The position numbers and the translations under genes are program-made. DNA of 64,000 bases from Ptiloglossa arizonensis. Lineage: Eukaryota > Arthropoda > Insecta > Hymenoptera > Colletidae. Positions within the stretch are counted from its first letter, which is position 1; every line of letters begins with the position of its first letter. Where the stretch lies: NCBI RefSeq assembly GCF_051014685.1, contig NW_027479043.1, positions 1-64,000 on the forward strand. Direction: 5' to 3'. Positions 25,394 through 38,390 of the stretch are shown one piece after another. Below the pieces are notes generated by a model that had not been told where the DNA came from, made no database searches, and saw nothing but the letters and a program-made list of their open reading frames with translations.

Positions 25394-28300
25394 ATGGCCT
25401 AGGGAAAAAATACACACACCGTGGTAATCGGGCGAGTTTCTACTTTCAGATGCAATAGGAATTTTTGGGTTAGGTCAATCCGTTCGCGAGATATGGGAGT
25501 TTGAAGCTAGGAAATGGTTGAGAAGGCAAAAGATTTTTCGCAATTCTGCTGCTCGAAACACTTAACAAGAATGGCCTAGGGAAAAAATACACATACCTCT
25601 GTAATCGGGCGAGTTTCTACTTTCAGACGCAACAGGAATTTTTGAGTCAGGTCAATCCGTTCGCGAGATATGGGAGTTTGAATCCAAGGAATGGTTGAGA
25701 AGGCAAAAAATTTTTCGCAATTCTGCTGCTCCAAACGCTTAACCAGAATGGCCTAGGGAAAAAATAGACATACCGTTGTAATCGGGCGAGTTTCTACTTT
25801 CAGATGCAACGGGAATTTTTGGGTTAGGTCAATCCGTTCGCGAGATATGGGAGTTTGAAGCCAAGAAATGGTTGAGAAGGCGAAAAATTTTTCGCAATTC
25901 TGCTGCTCCAAACGCTTAACCAGAATGGCCTAGGGTAAAAATACACATACCGCTGTAATCGGGCGAGTTTCGACTTTCAGAAGCAATAGGAATTTTTGGG
26001 TTAGGTCAATCCGTTCGCGAGATATGGGAGTTTGAAGCCAAGAAATGGTTGAGAAGGCAAAAGATTCTTCGCAATTCTGCTGCTCCAAACGCTTAACAAG
26101 GATGGCCTAGGGAAAAAATACACATACCGTTGTAATCGGGCGAGTTTCTACTTTCAGATGCAATAGGAATTTTTGGGTTAGGTCAATCCGTTCGCGAGAT
26201 ATGGGAGTTTGAAGCCAAGAAATGGTTGAGAAGGCGAAACATTTTTCGCAATTCTGCTGCTCCAAACGCTTAACCAGAATGGCCTAGGGTAAAAATACAC
26301 ATACCTCTGTAATCGGGCGAGTTTCTACTTTCAGACGCAACAGGAATTTTTGAGTCAGGTCAATCCGTTCGCGAGATATGGGAGTTTGAATCCAAGGAAT
26401 GGTTGAGAAGGCAAAAAATTTTTCGCAATTCTGCTGCTCCAAACGCTTAACCAGAATGGCCTAGGGAAAAAATAGACATACCGTTGTAATCGGGCGAGTT
26501 TCTACTTTCAGATGCAACGGGAATTTTTGGGTTAGGTCAATCCGTTCGCGAGATATGGGAGTTTGAAGCCAAGAAATGGTTGAGAAGGCAAAAAATTTTT
26601 CGCAATTCTGCTGCTCCAAACGCTTAACCAGAATGGCCTAGGGTAAAAATACACATACCGCTGTAATCGGGCGAGTTTCGACTTTCAGAAGCAATAGGAA
26701 TTTTTGGGTTAGGTCAATCCGTTCGCGAGATATGGGAGTTTGAAGCCAAGAAATGGTTGAGAAGGCAAAAAATTTTTCGCAATTCTGCTGCTCCAAACGC
26801 TTAACAAGAATGGCCTAGGGAAAAAATACACATACCGTTGTAATCGGGCGAGTTTCTACTTTCAGACGCTACAGGAATTTTTGGGTTAGGTCAATCCGTT
26901 CCCGAGATATGGGAGTTTGAAGCCAAGAAATGGTTGAGAAGGCGAAAAATTTTTCGCAATTCTGCTGCTCCAAACGCTTAACCAGAATGGCCTGGGGTAA
27001 AAATACACATACCGTTGTAATCGGGCGAGTTACGACTTTCAGAAGCAATAGGAATTTTTGGGTTAGGTCAATCCGTTCGCGAGATATGGGAGTTTGAAGC
27101 CAAGAAATGGTTGAGAAGGCAAAAGATTCTTCGCAATTCTGCTGCTCCAAACGCTTAACAAGAATGGCCTAGGGAAAAAATACACATACCGTTGTAATCG
27201 GGCGAGTTTCTACTTTCAGATGCAACAGGAATTTTTGGGTTAGGTCAATCCGTTCGCGAGATATGGGAGTTTGAAGCTAAGAAATGGTTGAGAAGACAAC
27301 AAATTTTTCGCAATTCTGCTGCTCCAAACGCTTAACCAGAATGGCCTAGGGAAAGAATACACATACCGTTGTAATCGGGCGAGTTTCTACCTTCAAATGC
27401 AACGGGAATTTTTGGGTTAAGTCAATCCGTTCGCGAGATATGGGAGTTTGAAGCCAAGAAATGGTTGAGAAGGCGAAAAATTTTTCGCAATTCTGCTGCT
27501 CCAAACGCTTAACCAGAATGGCCTAGGGTAAAAATACACATACCGCTGTAATCGGGCGAGTTTCTACGTTCAGACGCAACAGGAATTTTTGAGTTAGGTC
27601 AATCCGTTCGCGAGATATGGGAGTTTGAAGCCAAGGAATGGTTGAGAAGGCAAAAAATTTTTCGCAATTCTGCTGCTCCAAACGCTTAACCAGAATGGCC
27701 TAGGGTAAAAATACACATACCGTTGTAATCGGGCGAGTTTCTACTTTCAGATGCAACAGGAATTTTTGGGTTAGGTCAATCCGTTCGCGAGATATGGGAG
27801 TTTGAAGCCAAGGAATGGTTGAGAAGGCAAAAAATTTTTCGCAATTCTGCTGCTCCAAACGCTTAACAAGAATGGCCTAGGGAAAAAATACACATACCGT
27901 TGTAATCGGGCGAGTTTCTACCTTCATATGCAACGGGAATTTTTGGGTTAGGTCAATCCGTTCGCAAGATGTGGGAGTTTGAAGCCAAGAAATGGTTGAG
28001 AAGGCAAAAAATTTTTCGCAATTCTGCTGCTCCAAACGCTTAACAAGAATGGCCTAGCGAAAAAATACACATACCGTTGTAATCGGGCGAGTTTCTACTT
28101 TCAGACGCTACAGGAATTTTTGGGTTAGGTCAATCCGTTCGCGAGATATGGGAGTTTGAAGCCAAGGAATGGTTGAGAAGGCAAAAAATTTTTCGCAATT
28201 CTGCTGCTACAATCGCTTAACCAGAATGGCCTAGGGAAAAAATACACATACCGTTGTAATCGGGCGAGTTTCTACTTTCAGATGCAACGGGAATTTTTGG

Positions 28301-30991
28301 CTTAGGTCAATCCGTTCGCGAGATATGGGAGTTTGACGCTAAGAAATGGTTGAGAAGACAACAAATTTTTCGCAATTCAGCTGCTCCAAACGCTTAACCA
28401 GAATGGCCTAGGGAAAAAATACACATACTGTGGTAATCGGGCGAGTTTCTACTTTCAGATGCAATAGGAATTTTTGAGTTAGGTCAATCCGTTCGCGAGA
28501 TATGGGAGTTTGAAGCCAAGGAATGGTTGAGAAGGCAAAAAATTTTTCGCAATTCTGCTGCTCCAAACGCTTAACCAGAATGGCCTAGGGTAAAAATACT
28601 CATACCGCTGTAATCGGGCGAGATTCTACTTTCAGACGCAACAGGAATTTTTGAGTTAGGTCAATCCGTTCGCGAGATATGAGAGTTTGAAGCCAAGGAA
28701 TGGTTGAGAAGGCAAAAAATTTTTCGCAATTCTGCTGCTCCAAACGCTTAACCAGAATGGCCTAGGGAAAAAATACACATGCCGTGGTAATCGGCCGAGT
28801 TTCTACTTTCAGATGCAATAGGAATTTTTGGGTTAGGTCAATCCGTTCGCGAGATATGGGAGTTTGAAGCCAAGAAATGGTTGAGAGGGCGAAAAATTTT
28901 TCGCAATTCTGCTGCTCCAAACGCTTAACCAGAATGGCCTAGTGTAAAAATACACATACCGCTGTAATCGGGCGAGTTTCTACTTTCAGACGCAACAGGA
29001 ATTTTTGAGTTAGGTCAATCCGTTCGCGAGATATGGGAGTTTGAAGCTAAGGAATGGTTGAGAAGGCAAAAAATTTTTCGCAATTCTGCTGCTACAATCG
29101 CTTAACCAGAATGGCCTAGGGAAAAAATACACATACCTTTGTAATCGGGCGAGTTTCTACTTTCAGATGCAACGGGAATTTTTGGCTTAGGTCAATCCGT
29201 TCGCGAGATATGGGAGTTTGACGCTAAGAAATGGTTGAGAAGACAACAAATTTTTCGCAATTCAGCTGCCCCAAACGCTTAACCAGAATGGCCTAGGGAA
29301 AAAATACACATACCGTGGTAATCGGGCGAGTTTCTACTTTCAGATGCAATAGGAATTTTTGGGTTAGGTCAATCCATTCGCGAGATATGGGAGTTTGAAG
29401 CCAAGAAATGGTTGAGAAGGCAAAAAATTTTTCGCAATTCTACTGCTTCAAACGCTTTACCAGAATGGCCTAGGGAAAAAATACAGATACCGCTGTAATC
29501 GGGCCAGTTTCTACTTTCAGATGCAACAGGAATTTTTTGTTTAGGTCAATCCGTTCGCGAGATATGGGAGTTTGAAGCTAAGAAATGGTTGAGAAGACAA
29601 CAAATTTTTCGCACTTCTGCTGCTCCAAACGCTTAACCAGAATGGCCTAGGGAAAAAATACACATACCGTTGTAATCGGGCGAGTTTCGACTTTCAGAAG
29701 CAATAGGAATTTTTGGGTTAGGTCAATCCGTTCGCGAGATATGGGAGTTTGAAGCCAAGAAATGGTTGAGAAGGCAAAAAATTTTTCGCAATTCTGCTGC
29801 TCCAAACGCTTAACAAGAATGGCCTAGGAAAAAAATACACATACCGTTGTAATCGGGCGAGTTTCTACTTTCAGATGCAACAGGAATTTTTGGGTTAGGT
29901 CAATCCGTTCGCGAGATATGGGGGTTTGAAGCTAAGAAATGGTTGAGAAGACAACAAATTTTTCGCACTTCTGCTGCGCCAAACGCTTAACCAGAATGGC
30001 CTAGGGAAAAAATACACATACCGTTGTAATCTGGCGAGTTTCTACTTTCAGATGCATTTGGAATTTATGGGTTAGGTCAATCCGTTCGCGAGATATGGGA
30101 ATTTAAAGCCAAGAAATGGTTGAGAAGGCAAAAAATTTTTCGCAATTCTGCTGCTCCAAACGCTTAACCAGAATGGCCTAGGGAAAAAATACACATACCG
30201 TTGTAATCGGGCGAGTTTCTACTTTCAGACGCAACAGGAATTTTTGGGTTCGGTCAATCCGTTCGCGAGATGTGGGAGTTTGAAGCCAAGAAATGGTTGA
30301 GAAGGCAAAAAATTTTTCGCAATTCTGCTGCTCCAAACGCTTAACCAGAATGGCCTAGGGAAAAAATACACATACCGTTGTAATCGGGCGAGCTTCTACT
30401 TTCAGATGCAACGGGAGTTTTTGGGTTAGGTCAATCCGTTCGCGAGATATGGGAGTTTGACGCTAAGAAATGGTTGAGAAGACAACAAATTTTTCGCAAT
30501 TCAGCTGCTCCAAACGCTTAACCAGAATGGCCTAGGGAAAAAATACACATACCGTGGTAATCGGGCGAGTTTCTACTTTCAGATGCATTTGGAATTTATG
30601 GGTTAGGTCAATCCGTTCGCGAGATATGGGAATTTAAAGCCAAGAAATGGTTGAGAAGGCAAAAAATTTTTCGCAATTCTGCTGCTCCAAACGCTTAACC
30701 AGAATGGCCTAGGGAAAAAATACACATACCGTTGTAATCGGGCGAGTTTCTACTTTCAGACGCAACAGGAATTTTTGGGTTCGGTCAATCCGTTCGCGAG
30801 ATGTGGGAGTTTGAAGCCAAGAAATGGTTGAGAAGGCAAAAAATTTTTCGCAATTCTGCTGCTCCAAACGCTTAACCAGAATGGCCTAGGGAAAAAATAC
30901 ACATACCGTTGTAATCGGGCGAGCTTCTACTTTCAGATGCAACGGGAGTTTTTGGGTTAGGTCAATCCGTTCGCGAGATATGGGAGTTTGA
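25394..30991 (+). repeat. 5.6-kb duplicated block, left copy (offset 5,841)
   Basis: This block matches 31235-36832 at an offset of 33 monomers. I saw no difference in any line compared, including unusual private variants such as 'gctcgaaaca', 'ggcgaaacattt', 'cctggggt' and 'tactgcttcaaacgcttta'. Identity over 5,598 bp implies a very recent duplication, or an assembly artefact. A 243-bp spacer separates the copies. The ends are placed at the first mismatches. Confidence 0.9.
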
Positions 30992-31234
30992 AGCCAAGAA
31001 ATGGTTGAGAAGGCAAAAGATTCTTCGCAATTCTGCTGCTCCAAACGCTTAACAAGGATGGCCTAGGGAAAAAATACACATACCGTTGTAATCGGGCGAG
31101 TTTCTACTTTCAGATGCAATAGGAATTTTTGGGTTAGGTCAATCCGTTCGCGAGATATGGGAGTTTGAAGCCAAGAAATGGTTGAGAAGGCAAAAGATTC
31201 TTCGCAATTCTGCTGCTCCAAACGCTTAACAAGG

Positions 31235-34200
31235 ATGGCCTAGGGAAAAAATACACACACCGTGGTAATCGGGCGAGTTTCTACTTTCAGATGCAATAGG
31301 AATTTTTGGGTTAGGTCAATCCGTTCGCGAGATATGGGAGTTTGAAGCTAGGAAATGGTTGAGAAGGCAAAAGATTTTTCGCAATTCTGCTGCTCGAAAC
31401 ACTTAACAAGAATGGCCTAGGGAAAAAATACACATACCTCTGTAATCGGGCGAGTTTCTACTTTCAGACGCAACAGGAATTTTTGAGTCAGGTCAATCCG
31501 TTCGCGAGATATGGGAGTTTGAATCCAAGGAATGGTTGAGAAGGCAAAAAATTTTTCGCAATTCTGCTGCTCCAAACGCTTAACCAGAATGGCCTAGGGA
31601 AAAAATAGACATACCGTTGTAATCGGGCGAGTTTCTACTTTCAGATGCAACGGGAATTTTTGGGTTAGGTCAATCCGTTCGCGAGATATGGGAGTTTGAA
31701 GCCAAGAAATGGTTGAGAAGGCGAAAAATTTTTCGCAATTCTGCTGCTCCAAACGCTTAACCAGAATGGCCTAGGGTAAAAATACACATACCGCTGTAAT
31801 CGGGCGAGTTTCGACTTTCAGAAGCAATAGGAATTTTTGGGTTAGGTCAATCCGTTCGCGAGATATGGGAGTTTGAAGCCAAGAAATGGTTGAGAAGGCA
31901 AAAGATTCTTCGCAATTCTGCTGCTCCAAACGCTTAACAAGGATGGCCTAGGGAAAAAATACACATACCGTTGTAATCGGGCGAGTTTCTACTTTCAGAT
32001 GCAATAGGAATTTTTGGGTTAGGTCAATCCGTTCGCGAGATATGGGAGTTTGAAGCCAAGAAATGGTTGAGAAGGCGAAACATTTTTCGCAATTCTGCTG
32101 CTCCAAACGCTTAACCAGAATGGCCTAGGGTAAAAATACACATACCTCTGTAATCGGGCGAGTTTCTACTTTCAGACGCAACAGGAATTTTTGAGTCAGG
32201 TCAATCCGTTCGCGAGATATGGGAGTTTGAATCCAAGGAATGGTTGAGAAGGCAAAAAATTTTTCGCAATTCTGCTGCTCCAAACGCTTAACCAGAATGG
32301 CCTAGGGAAAAAATAGACATACCGTTGTAATCGGGCGAGTTTCTACTTTCAGATGCAACGGGAATTTTTGGGTTAGGTCAATCCGTTCGCGAGATATGGG
32401 AGTTTGAAGCCAAGAAATGGTTGAGAAGGCAAAAAATTTTTCGCAATTCTGCTGCTCCAAACGCTTAACCAGAATGGCCTAGGGTAAAAATACACATACC
32501 GCTGTAATCGGGCGAGTTTCGACTTTCAGAAGCAATAGGAATTTTTGGGTTAGGTCAATCCGTTCGCGAGATATGGGAGTTTGAAGCCAAGAAATGGTTG
32601 AGAAGGCAAAAAATTTTTCGCAATTCTGCTGCTCCAAACGCTTAACAAGAATGGCCTAGGGAAAAAATACACATACCGTTGTAATCGGGCGAGTTTCTAC
32701 TTTCAGACGCTACAGGAATTTTTGGGTTAGGTCAATCCGTTCCCGAGATATGGGAGTTTGAAGCCAAGAAATGGTTGAGAAGGCGAAAAATTTTTCGCAA
32801 TTCTGCTGCTCCAAACGCTTAACCAGAATGGCCTGGGGTAAAAATACACATACCGTTGTAATCGGGCGAGTTACGACTTTCAGAAGCAATAGGAATTTTT
32901 GGGTTAGGTCAATCCGTTCGCGAGATATGGGAGTTTGAAGCCAAGAAATGGTTGAGAAGGCAAAAGATTCTTCGCAATTCTGCTGCTCCAAACGCTTAAC
33001 AAGAATGGCCTAGGGAAAAAATACACATACCGTTGTAATCGGGCGAGTTTCTACTTTCAGATGCAACAGGAATTTTTGGGTTAGGTCAATCCGTTCGCGA
33101 GATATGGGAGTTTGAAGCTAAGAAATGGTTGAGAAGACAACAAATTTTTCGCAATTCTGCTGCTCCAAACGCTTAACCAGAATGGCCTAGGGAAAGAATA
33201 CACATACCGTTGTAATCGGGCGAGTTTCTACCTTCAAATGCAACGGGAATTTTTGGGTTAAGTCAATCCGTTCGCGAGATATGGGAGTTTGAAGCCAAGA
33301 AATGGTTGAGAAGGCGAAAAATTTTTCGCAATTCTGCTGCTCCAAACGCTTAACCAGAATGGCCTAGGGTAAAAATACACATACCGCTGTAATCGGGCGA
33401 GTTTCTACGTTCAGACGCAACAGGAATTTTTGAGTTAGGTCAATCCGTTCGCGAGATATGGGAGTTTGAAGCCAAGGAATGGTTGAGAAGGCAAAAAATT
33501 TTTCGCAATTCTGCTGCTCCAAACGCTTAACCAGAATGGCCTAGGGTAAAAATACACATACCGTTGTAATCGGGCGAGTTTCTACTTTCAGATGCAACAG
33601 GAATTTTTGGGTTAGGTCAATCCGTTCGCGAGATATGGGAGTTTGAAGCCAAGGAATGGTTGAGAAGGCAAAAAATTTTTCGCAATTCTGCTGCTCCAAA
33701 CGCTTAACAAGAATGGCCTAGGGAAAAAATACACATACCGTTGTAATCGGGCGAGTTTCTACCTTCATATGCAACGGGAATTTTTGGGTTAGGTCAATCC
33801 GTTCGCAAGATGTGGGAGTTTGAAGCCAAGAAATGGTTGAGAAGGCAAAAAATTTTTCGCAATTCTGCTGCTCCAAACGCTTAACAAGAATGGCCTAGCG
33901 AAAAAATACACATACCGTTGTAATCGGGCGAGTTTCTACTTTCAGACGCTACAGGAATTTTTGGGTTAGGTCAATCCGTTCGCGAGATATGGGAGTTTGA
34001 AGCCAAGGAATGGTTGAGAAGGCAAAAAATTTTTCGCAATTCTGCTGCTACAATCGCTTAACCAGAATGGCCTAGGGAAAAAATACACATACCGTTGTAA
34101 TCGGGCGAGTTTCTACTTTCAGATGCAACGGGAATTTTTGGCTTAGGTCAATCCGTTCGCGAGATATGGGAGTTTGACGCTAAGAAATGGTTGAGAAGAC

Positions 34201-36832
34201 AACAAATTTTTCGCAATTCAGCTGCTCCAAACGCTTAACCAGAATGGCCTAGGGAAAAAATACACATACTGTGGTAATCGGGCGAGTTTCTACTTTCAGA
34301 TGCAATAGGAATTTTTGAGTTAGGTCAATCCGTTCGCGAGATATGGGAGTTTGAAGCCAAGGAATGGTTGAGAAGGCAAAAAATTTTTCGCAATTCTGCT
34401 GCTCCAAACGCTTAACCAGAATGGCCTAGGGTAAAAATACTCATACCGCTGTAATCGGGCGAGATTCTACTTTCAGACGCAACAGGAATTTTTGAGTTAG
34501 GTCAATCCGTTCGCGAGATATGAGAGTTTGAAGCCAAGGAATGGTTGAGAAGGCAAAAAATTTTTCGCAATTCTGCTGCTCCAAACGCTTAACCAGAATG
34601 GCCTAGGGAAAAAATACACATGCCGTGGTAATCGGCCGAGTTTCTACTTTCAGATGCAATAGGAATTTTTGGGTTAGGTCAATCCGTTCGCGAGATATGG
34701 GAGTTTGAAGCCAAGAAATGGTTGAGAGGGCGAAAAATTTTTCGCAATTCTGCTGCTCCAAACGCTTAACCAGAATGGCCTAGTGTAAAAATACACATAC
34801 CGCTGTAATCGGGCGAGTTTCTACTTTCAGACGCAACAGGAATTTTTGAGTTAGGTCAATCCGTTCGCGAGATATGGGAGTTTGAAGCTAAGGAATGGTT
34901 GAGAAGGCAAAAAATTTTTCGCAATTCTGCTGCTACAATCGCTTAACCAGAATGGCCTAGGGAAAAAATACACATACCTTTGTAATCGGGCGAGTTTCTA
35001 CTTTCAGATGCAACGGGAATTTTTGGCTTAGGTCAATCCGTTCGCGAGATATGGGAGTTTGACGCTAAGAAATGGTTGAGAAGACAACAAATTTTTCGCA
35101 ATTCAGCTGCCCCAAACGCTTAACCAGAATGGCCTAGGGAAAAAATACACATACCGTGGTAATCGGGCGAGTTTCTACTTTCAGATGCAATAGGAATTTT
35201 TGGGTTAGGTCAATCCATTCGCGAGATATGGGAGTTTGAAGCCAAGAAATGGTTGAGAAGGCAAAAAATTTTTCGCAATTCTACTGCTTCAAACGCTTTA
35301 CCAGAATGGCCTAGGGAAAAAATACAGATACCGCTGTAATCGGGCCAGTTTCTACTTTCAGATGCAACAGGAATTTTTTGTTTAGGTCAATCCGTTCGCG
35401 AGATATGGGAGTTTGAAGCTAAGAAATGGTTGAGAAGACAACAAATTTTTCGCACTTCTGCTGCTCCAAACGCTTAACCAGAATGGCCTAGGGAAAAAAT
35501 ACACATACCGTTGTAATCGGGCGAGTTTCGACTTTCAGAAGCAATAGGAATTTTTGGGTTAGGTCAATCCGTTCGCGAGATATGGGAGTTTGAAGCCAAG
35601 AAATGGTTGAGAAGGCAAAAAATTTTTCGCAATTCTGCTGCTCCAAACGCTTAACAAGAATGGCCTAGGAAAAAAATACACATACCGTTGTAATCGGGCG
35701 AGTTTCTACTTTCAGATGCAACAGGAATTTTTGGGTTAGGTCAATCCGTTCGCGAGATATGGGGGTTTGAAGCTAAGAAATGGTTGAGAAGACAACAAAT
35801 TTTTCGCACTTCTGCTGCGCCAAACGCTTAACCAGAATGGCCTAGGGAAAAAATACACATACCGTTGTAATCTGGCGAGTTTCTACTTTCAGATGCATTT
35901 GGAATTTATGGGTTAGGTCAATCCGTTCGCGAGATATGGGAATTTAAAGCCAAGAAATGGTTGAGAAGGCAAAAAATTTTTCGCAATTCTGCTGCTCCAA
36001 ACGCTTAACCAGAATGGCCTAGGGAAAAAATACACATACCGTTGTAATCGGGCGAGTTTCTACTTTCAGACGCAACAGGAATTTTTGGGTTCGGTCAATC
36101 CGTTCGCGAGATGTGGGAGTTTGAAGCCAAGAAATGGTTGAGAAGGCAAAAAATTTTTCGCAATTCTGCTGCTCCAAACGCTTAACCAGAATGGCCTAGG
36201 GAAAAAATACACATACCGTTGTAATCGGGCGAGCTTCTACTTTCAGATGCAACGGGAGTTTTTGGGTTAGGTCAATCCGTTCGCGAGATATGGGAGTTTG
36301 ACGCTAAGAAATGGTTGAGAAGACAACAAATTTTTCGCAATTCAGCTGCTCCAAACGCTTAACCAGAATGGCCTAGGGAAAAAATACACATACCGTGGTA
36401 ATCGGGCGAGTTTCTACTTTCAGATGCATTTGGAATTTATGGGTTAGGTCAATCCGTTCGCGAGATATGGGAATTTAAAGCCAAGAAATGGTTGAGAAGG
36501 CAAAAAATTTTTCGCAATTCTGCTGCTCCAAACGCTTAACCAGAATGGCCTAGGGAAAAAATACACATACCGTTGTAATCGGGCGAGTTTCTACTTTCAG
36601 ACGCAACAGGAATTTTTGGGTTCGGTCAATCCGTTCGCGAGATGTGGGAGTTTGAAGCCAAGAAATGGTTGAGAAGGCAAAAAATTTTTCGCAATTCTGC
36701 TGCTCCAAACGCTTAACCAGAATGGCCTAGGGAAAAAATACACATACCGTTGTAATCGGGCGAGCTTCTACTTTCAGATGCAACGGGAGTTTTTGGGTTA
36801 GGTCAATCCGTTCGCGAGATATGGGAGTTTGA
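31235..36832 (+). repeat. 5.6-kb duplicated block, right copy (offset 5,841)
   Basis: This is the partner of 25394-30991. Its last part, from 34143, was copied again to 38391 onward, so the 5.6-kb event probably preceded the 24-monomer event. Confidence 0.9.
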
Positions 36833-37988
36833 CGCTAAGAAATGGTTGAGAAGACAACAAATTTTTCGCAATTCAGCTGCTCCAAACGCTTAACCAGAAT
36901 GGCCTAGGGAAAAAATACACATACCGTGGTAATCGGGCGAGTTTCTACTTTCAGATGCAATAGGAATTTTTGGGTTAGGTCAATCCGTTCGCGAGATATG
37001 GGAGTTTGAAGCCAAGAAATGGTTGAGATGGCAAAAAATTTTTCGCAATTCTGCTGCTTCAAACGCTTAACCAGAATGGCCTAGGGAAAAAATACAGATA
37101 CCGCTGTAATCGGGCGAGTTTCTACTTTCAGATGCAACAGGAATTTTTTGTTTGGGTCAATCCGTTCGCGAGATATGGGAGTTTGAAGCTAAGAAATGGT
37201 TGAGAAGACAACAAATTTTTCGCAATTCTGCTGCTCCAAACGCTTAACCAGAATGGCCTAGGGAAAAAATACACATACCGTTGTAATCGGGCGAGTTTCT
37301 ACTTTCAGATGCAACAGGAATTTTTGGGTTAGGTCAATCCGTTCGCGAGATATGGGGGTTTGAAGCTAAGAAATGGTTGAGAAGACAACAAATTTTTCGC
37401 ACTTCTGCTGCGCCAAACGCTTAACCAGAATGGCCTAGGGAAAAAATACACATACCGTTGTAATCGGGCGAGTTTCTACTTTCAGATGCATTTGGAATTT
37501 TGGGGTTAGGTCAATCCGTTCGCGAGATATGGGAATTTAAAGCCAAGAAATGGTTGAGAAGGCAAAAAATTTTTCGCAATTCTGCTGCTCCAAACGCTTA
37601 ACCAGAATGGCCTAGGGAAAAAATACACATACCGTTGTAATCGGGCGAGTTTCTACTTTCAGACGCAACAGGAATTTTTGGGTTAGGTCAATCCGTTCGC
37701 GAGATGTGGGAGTTTGAAGCCAAGAAATGGTTGAGAAGGCAAAAAATTTTTCGCAATTCTGCTGCTCCAAACGCTTAACCAGAATGGCCTAGGGAAAAAA
37801 TACACATACCGTTGTAATCGGGCGAGTTTCTACTTTCAGACTCTAGAGGAATCTTTGGGTTAGGTCAATCCGTTCGCGAGATATGGGAGTTTGAAGCCAA
37901 GAAATGGTTGAGAAGGCAAAAAATTTTTCGCAATTCTGCTGCTCCAAACGCTTAACCAGAGTGGCCTAGGGAAAAAATACACATACCG
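34143..37988 (+). repeat. 3.85-kb duplicated block, left copy (offset 4,248)
   Basis: This block matches 38391-42236 at exactly 24 monomers. About six substitutions were noticed in 3,846 bp, near 99.8% identity. It overlaps the right copy of the 5.6-kb duplication, so part of it exists three times in the window. Confidence 0.88.
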
Positions 37989-38390
37989 CTGTAATCGGGC
38001 GAGTTTCTACTTTCAGATGCAACAGGAATTTTTGGGTTAGGTCAATCCGTTCGCGAGATATGGGAGTTTGAAGCCAAGGAATGGTTGAGAAGGCAAAAAA
38101 TTTTTCGCAATTCTGCTGCTCCAAACGCTTAACCAGAATGGCCTAGGGAAAAAATACACATACCGTTGTAATCGGGCGAGCTTCTACTTTCAGATGCAAC
38201 GGGAATTTTTGGGTTAGGTCAATCCGTTCGCGAGATGTGGGAGTTTGAAGCCAAGAAATGGTTGAGAAGGCAAAAAATTTTTCGCAATTCTGCTGCTCCA
38301 AACGCTTAACAAGAATGGCCTAGCGAAAAAATACACATACCGTTGTAATCGGGCGAGTTTCTACTTTCAGATGCATTTGGAATTTATGGG

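Noticed and set aside
30992..31234. The 243-bp spacer between the two 5.6-kb copies as a mobile element or insertion
   Set aside because: It is ordinary satellite ('aagccaag...aaaagattcttcgc' monomers) similar to sequence at 26.0 and 31.9 kb, so it is part of the array.
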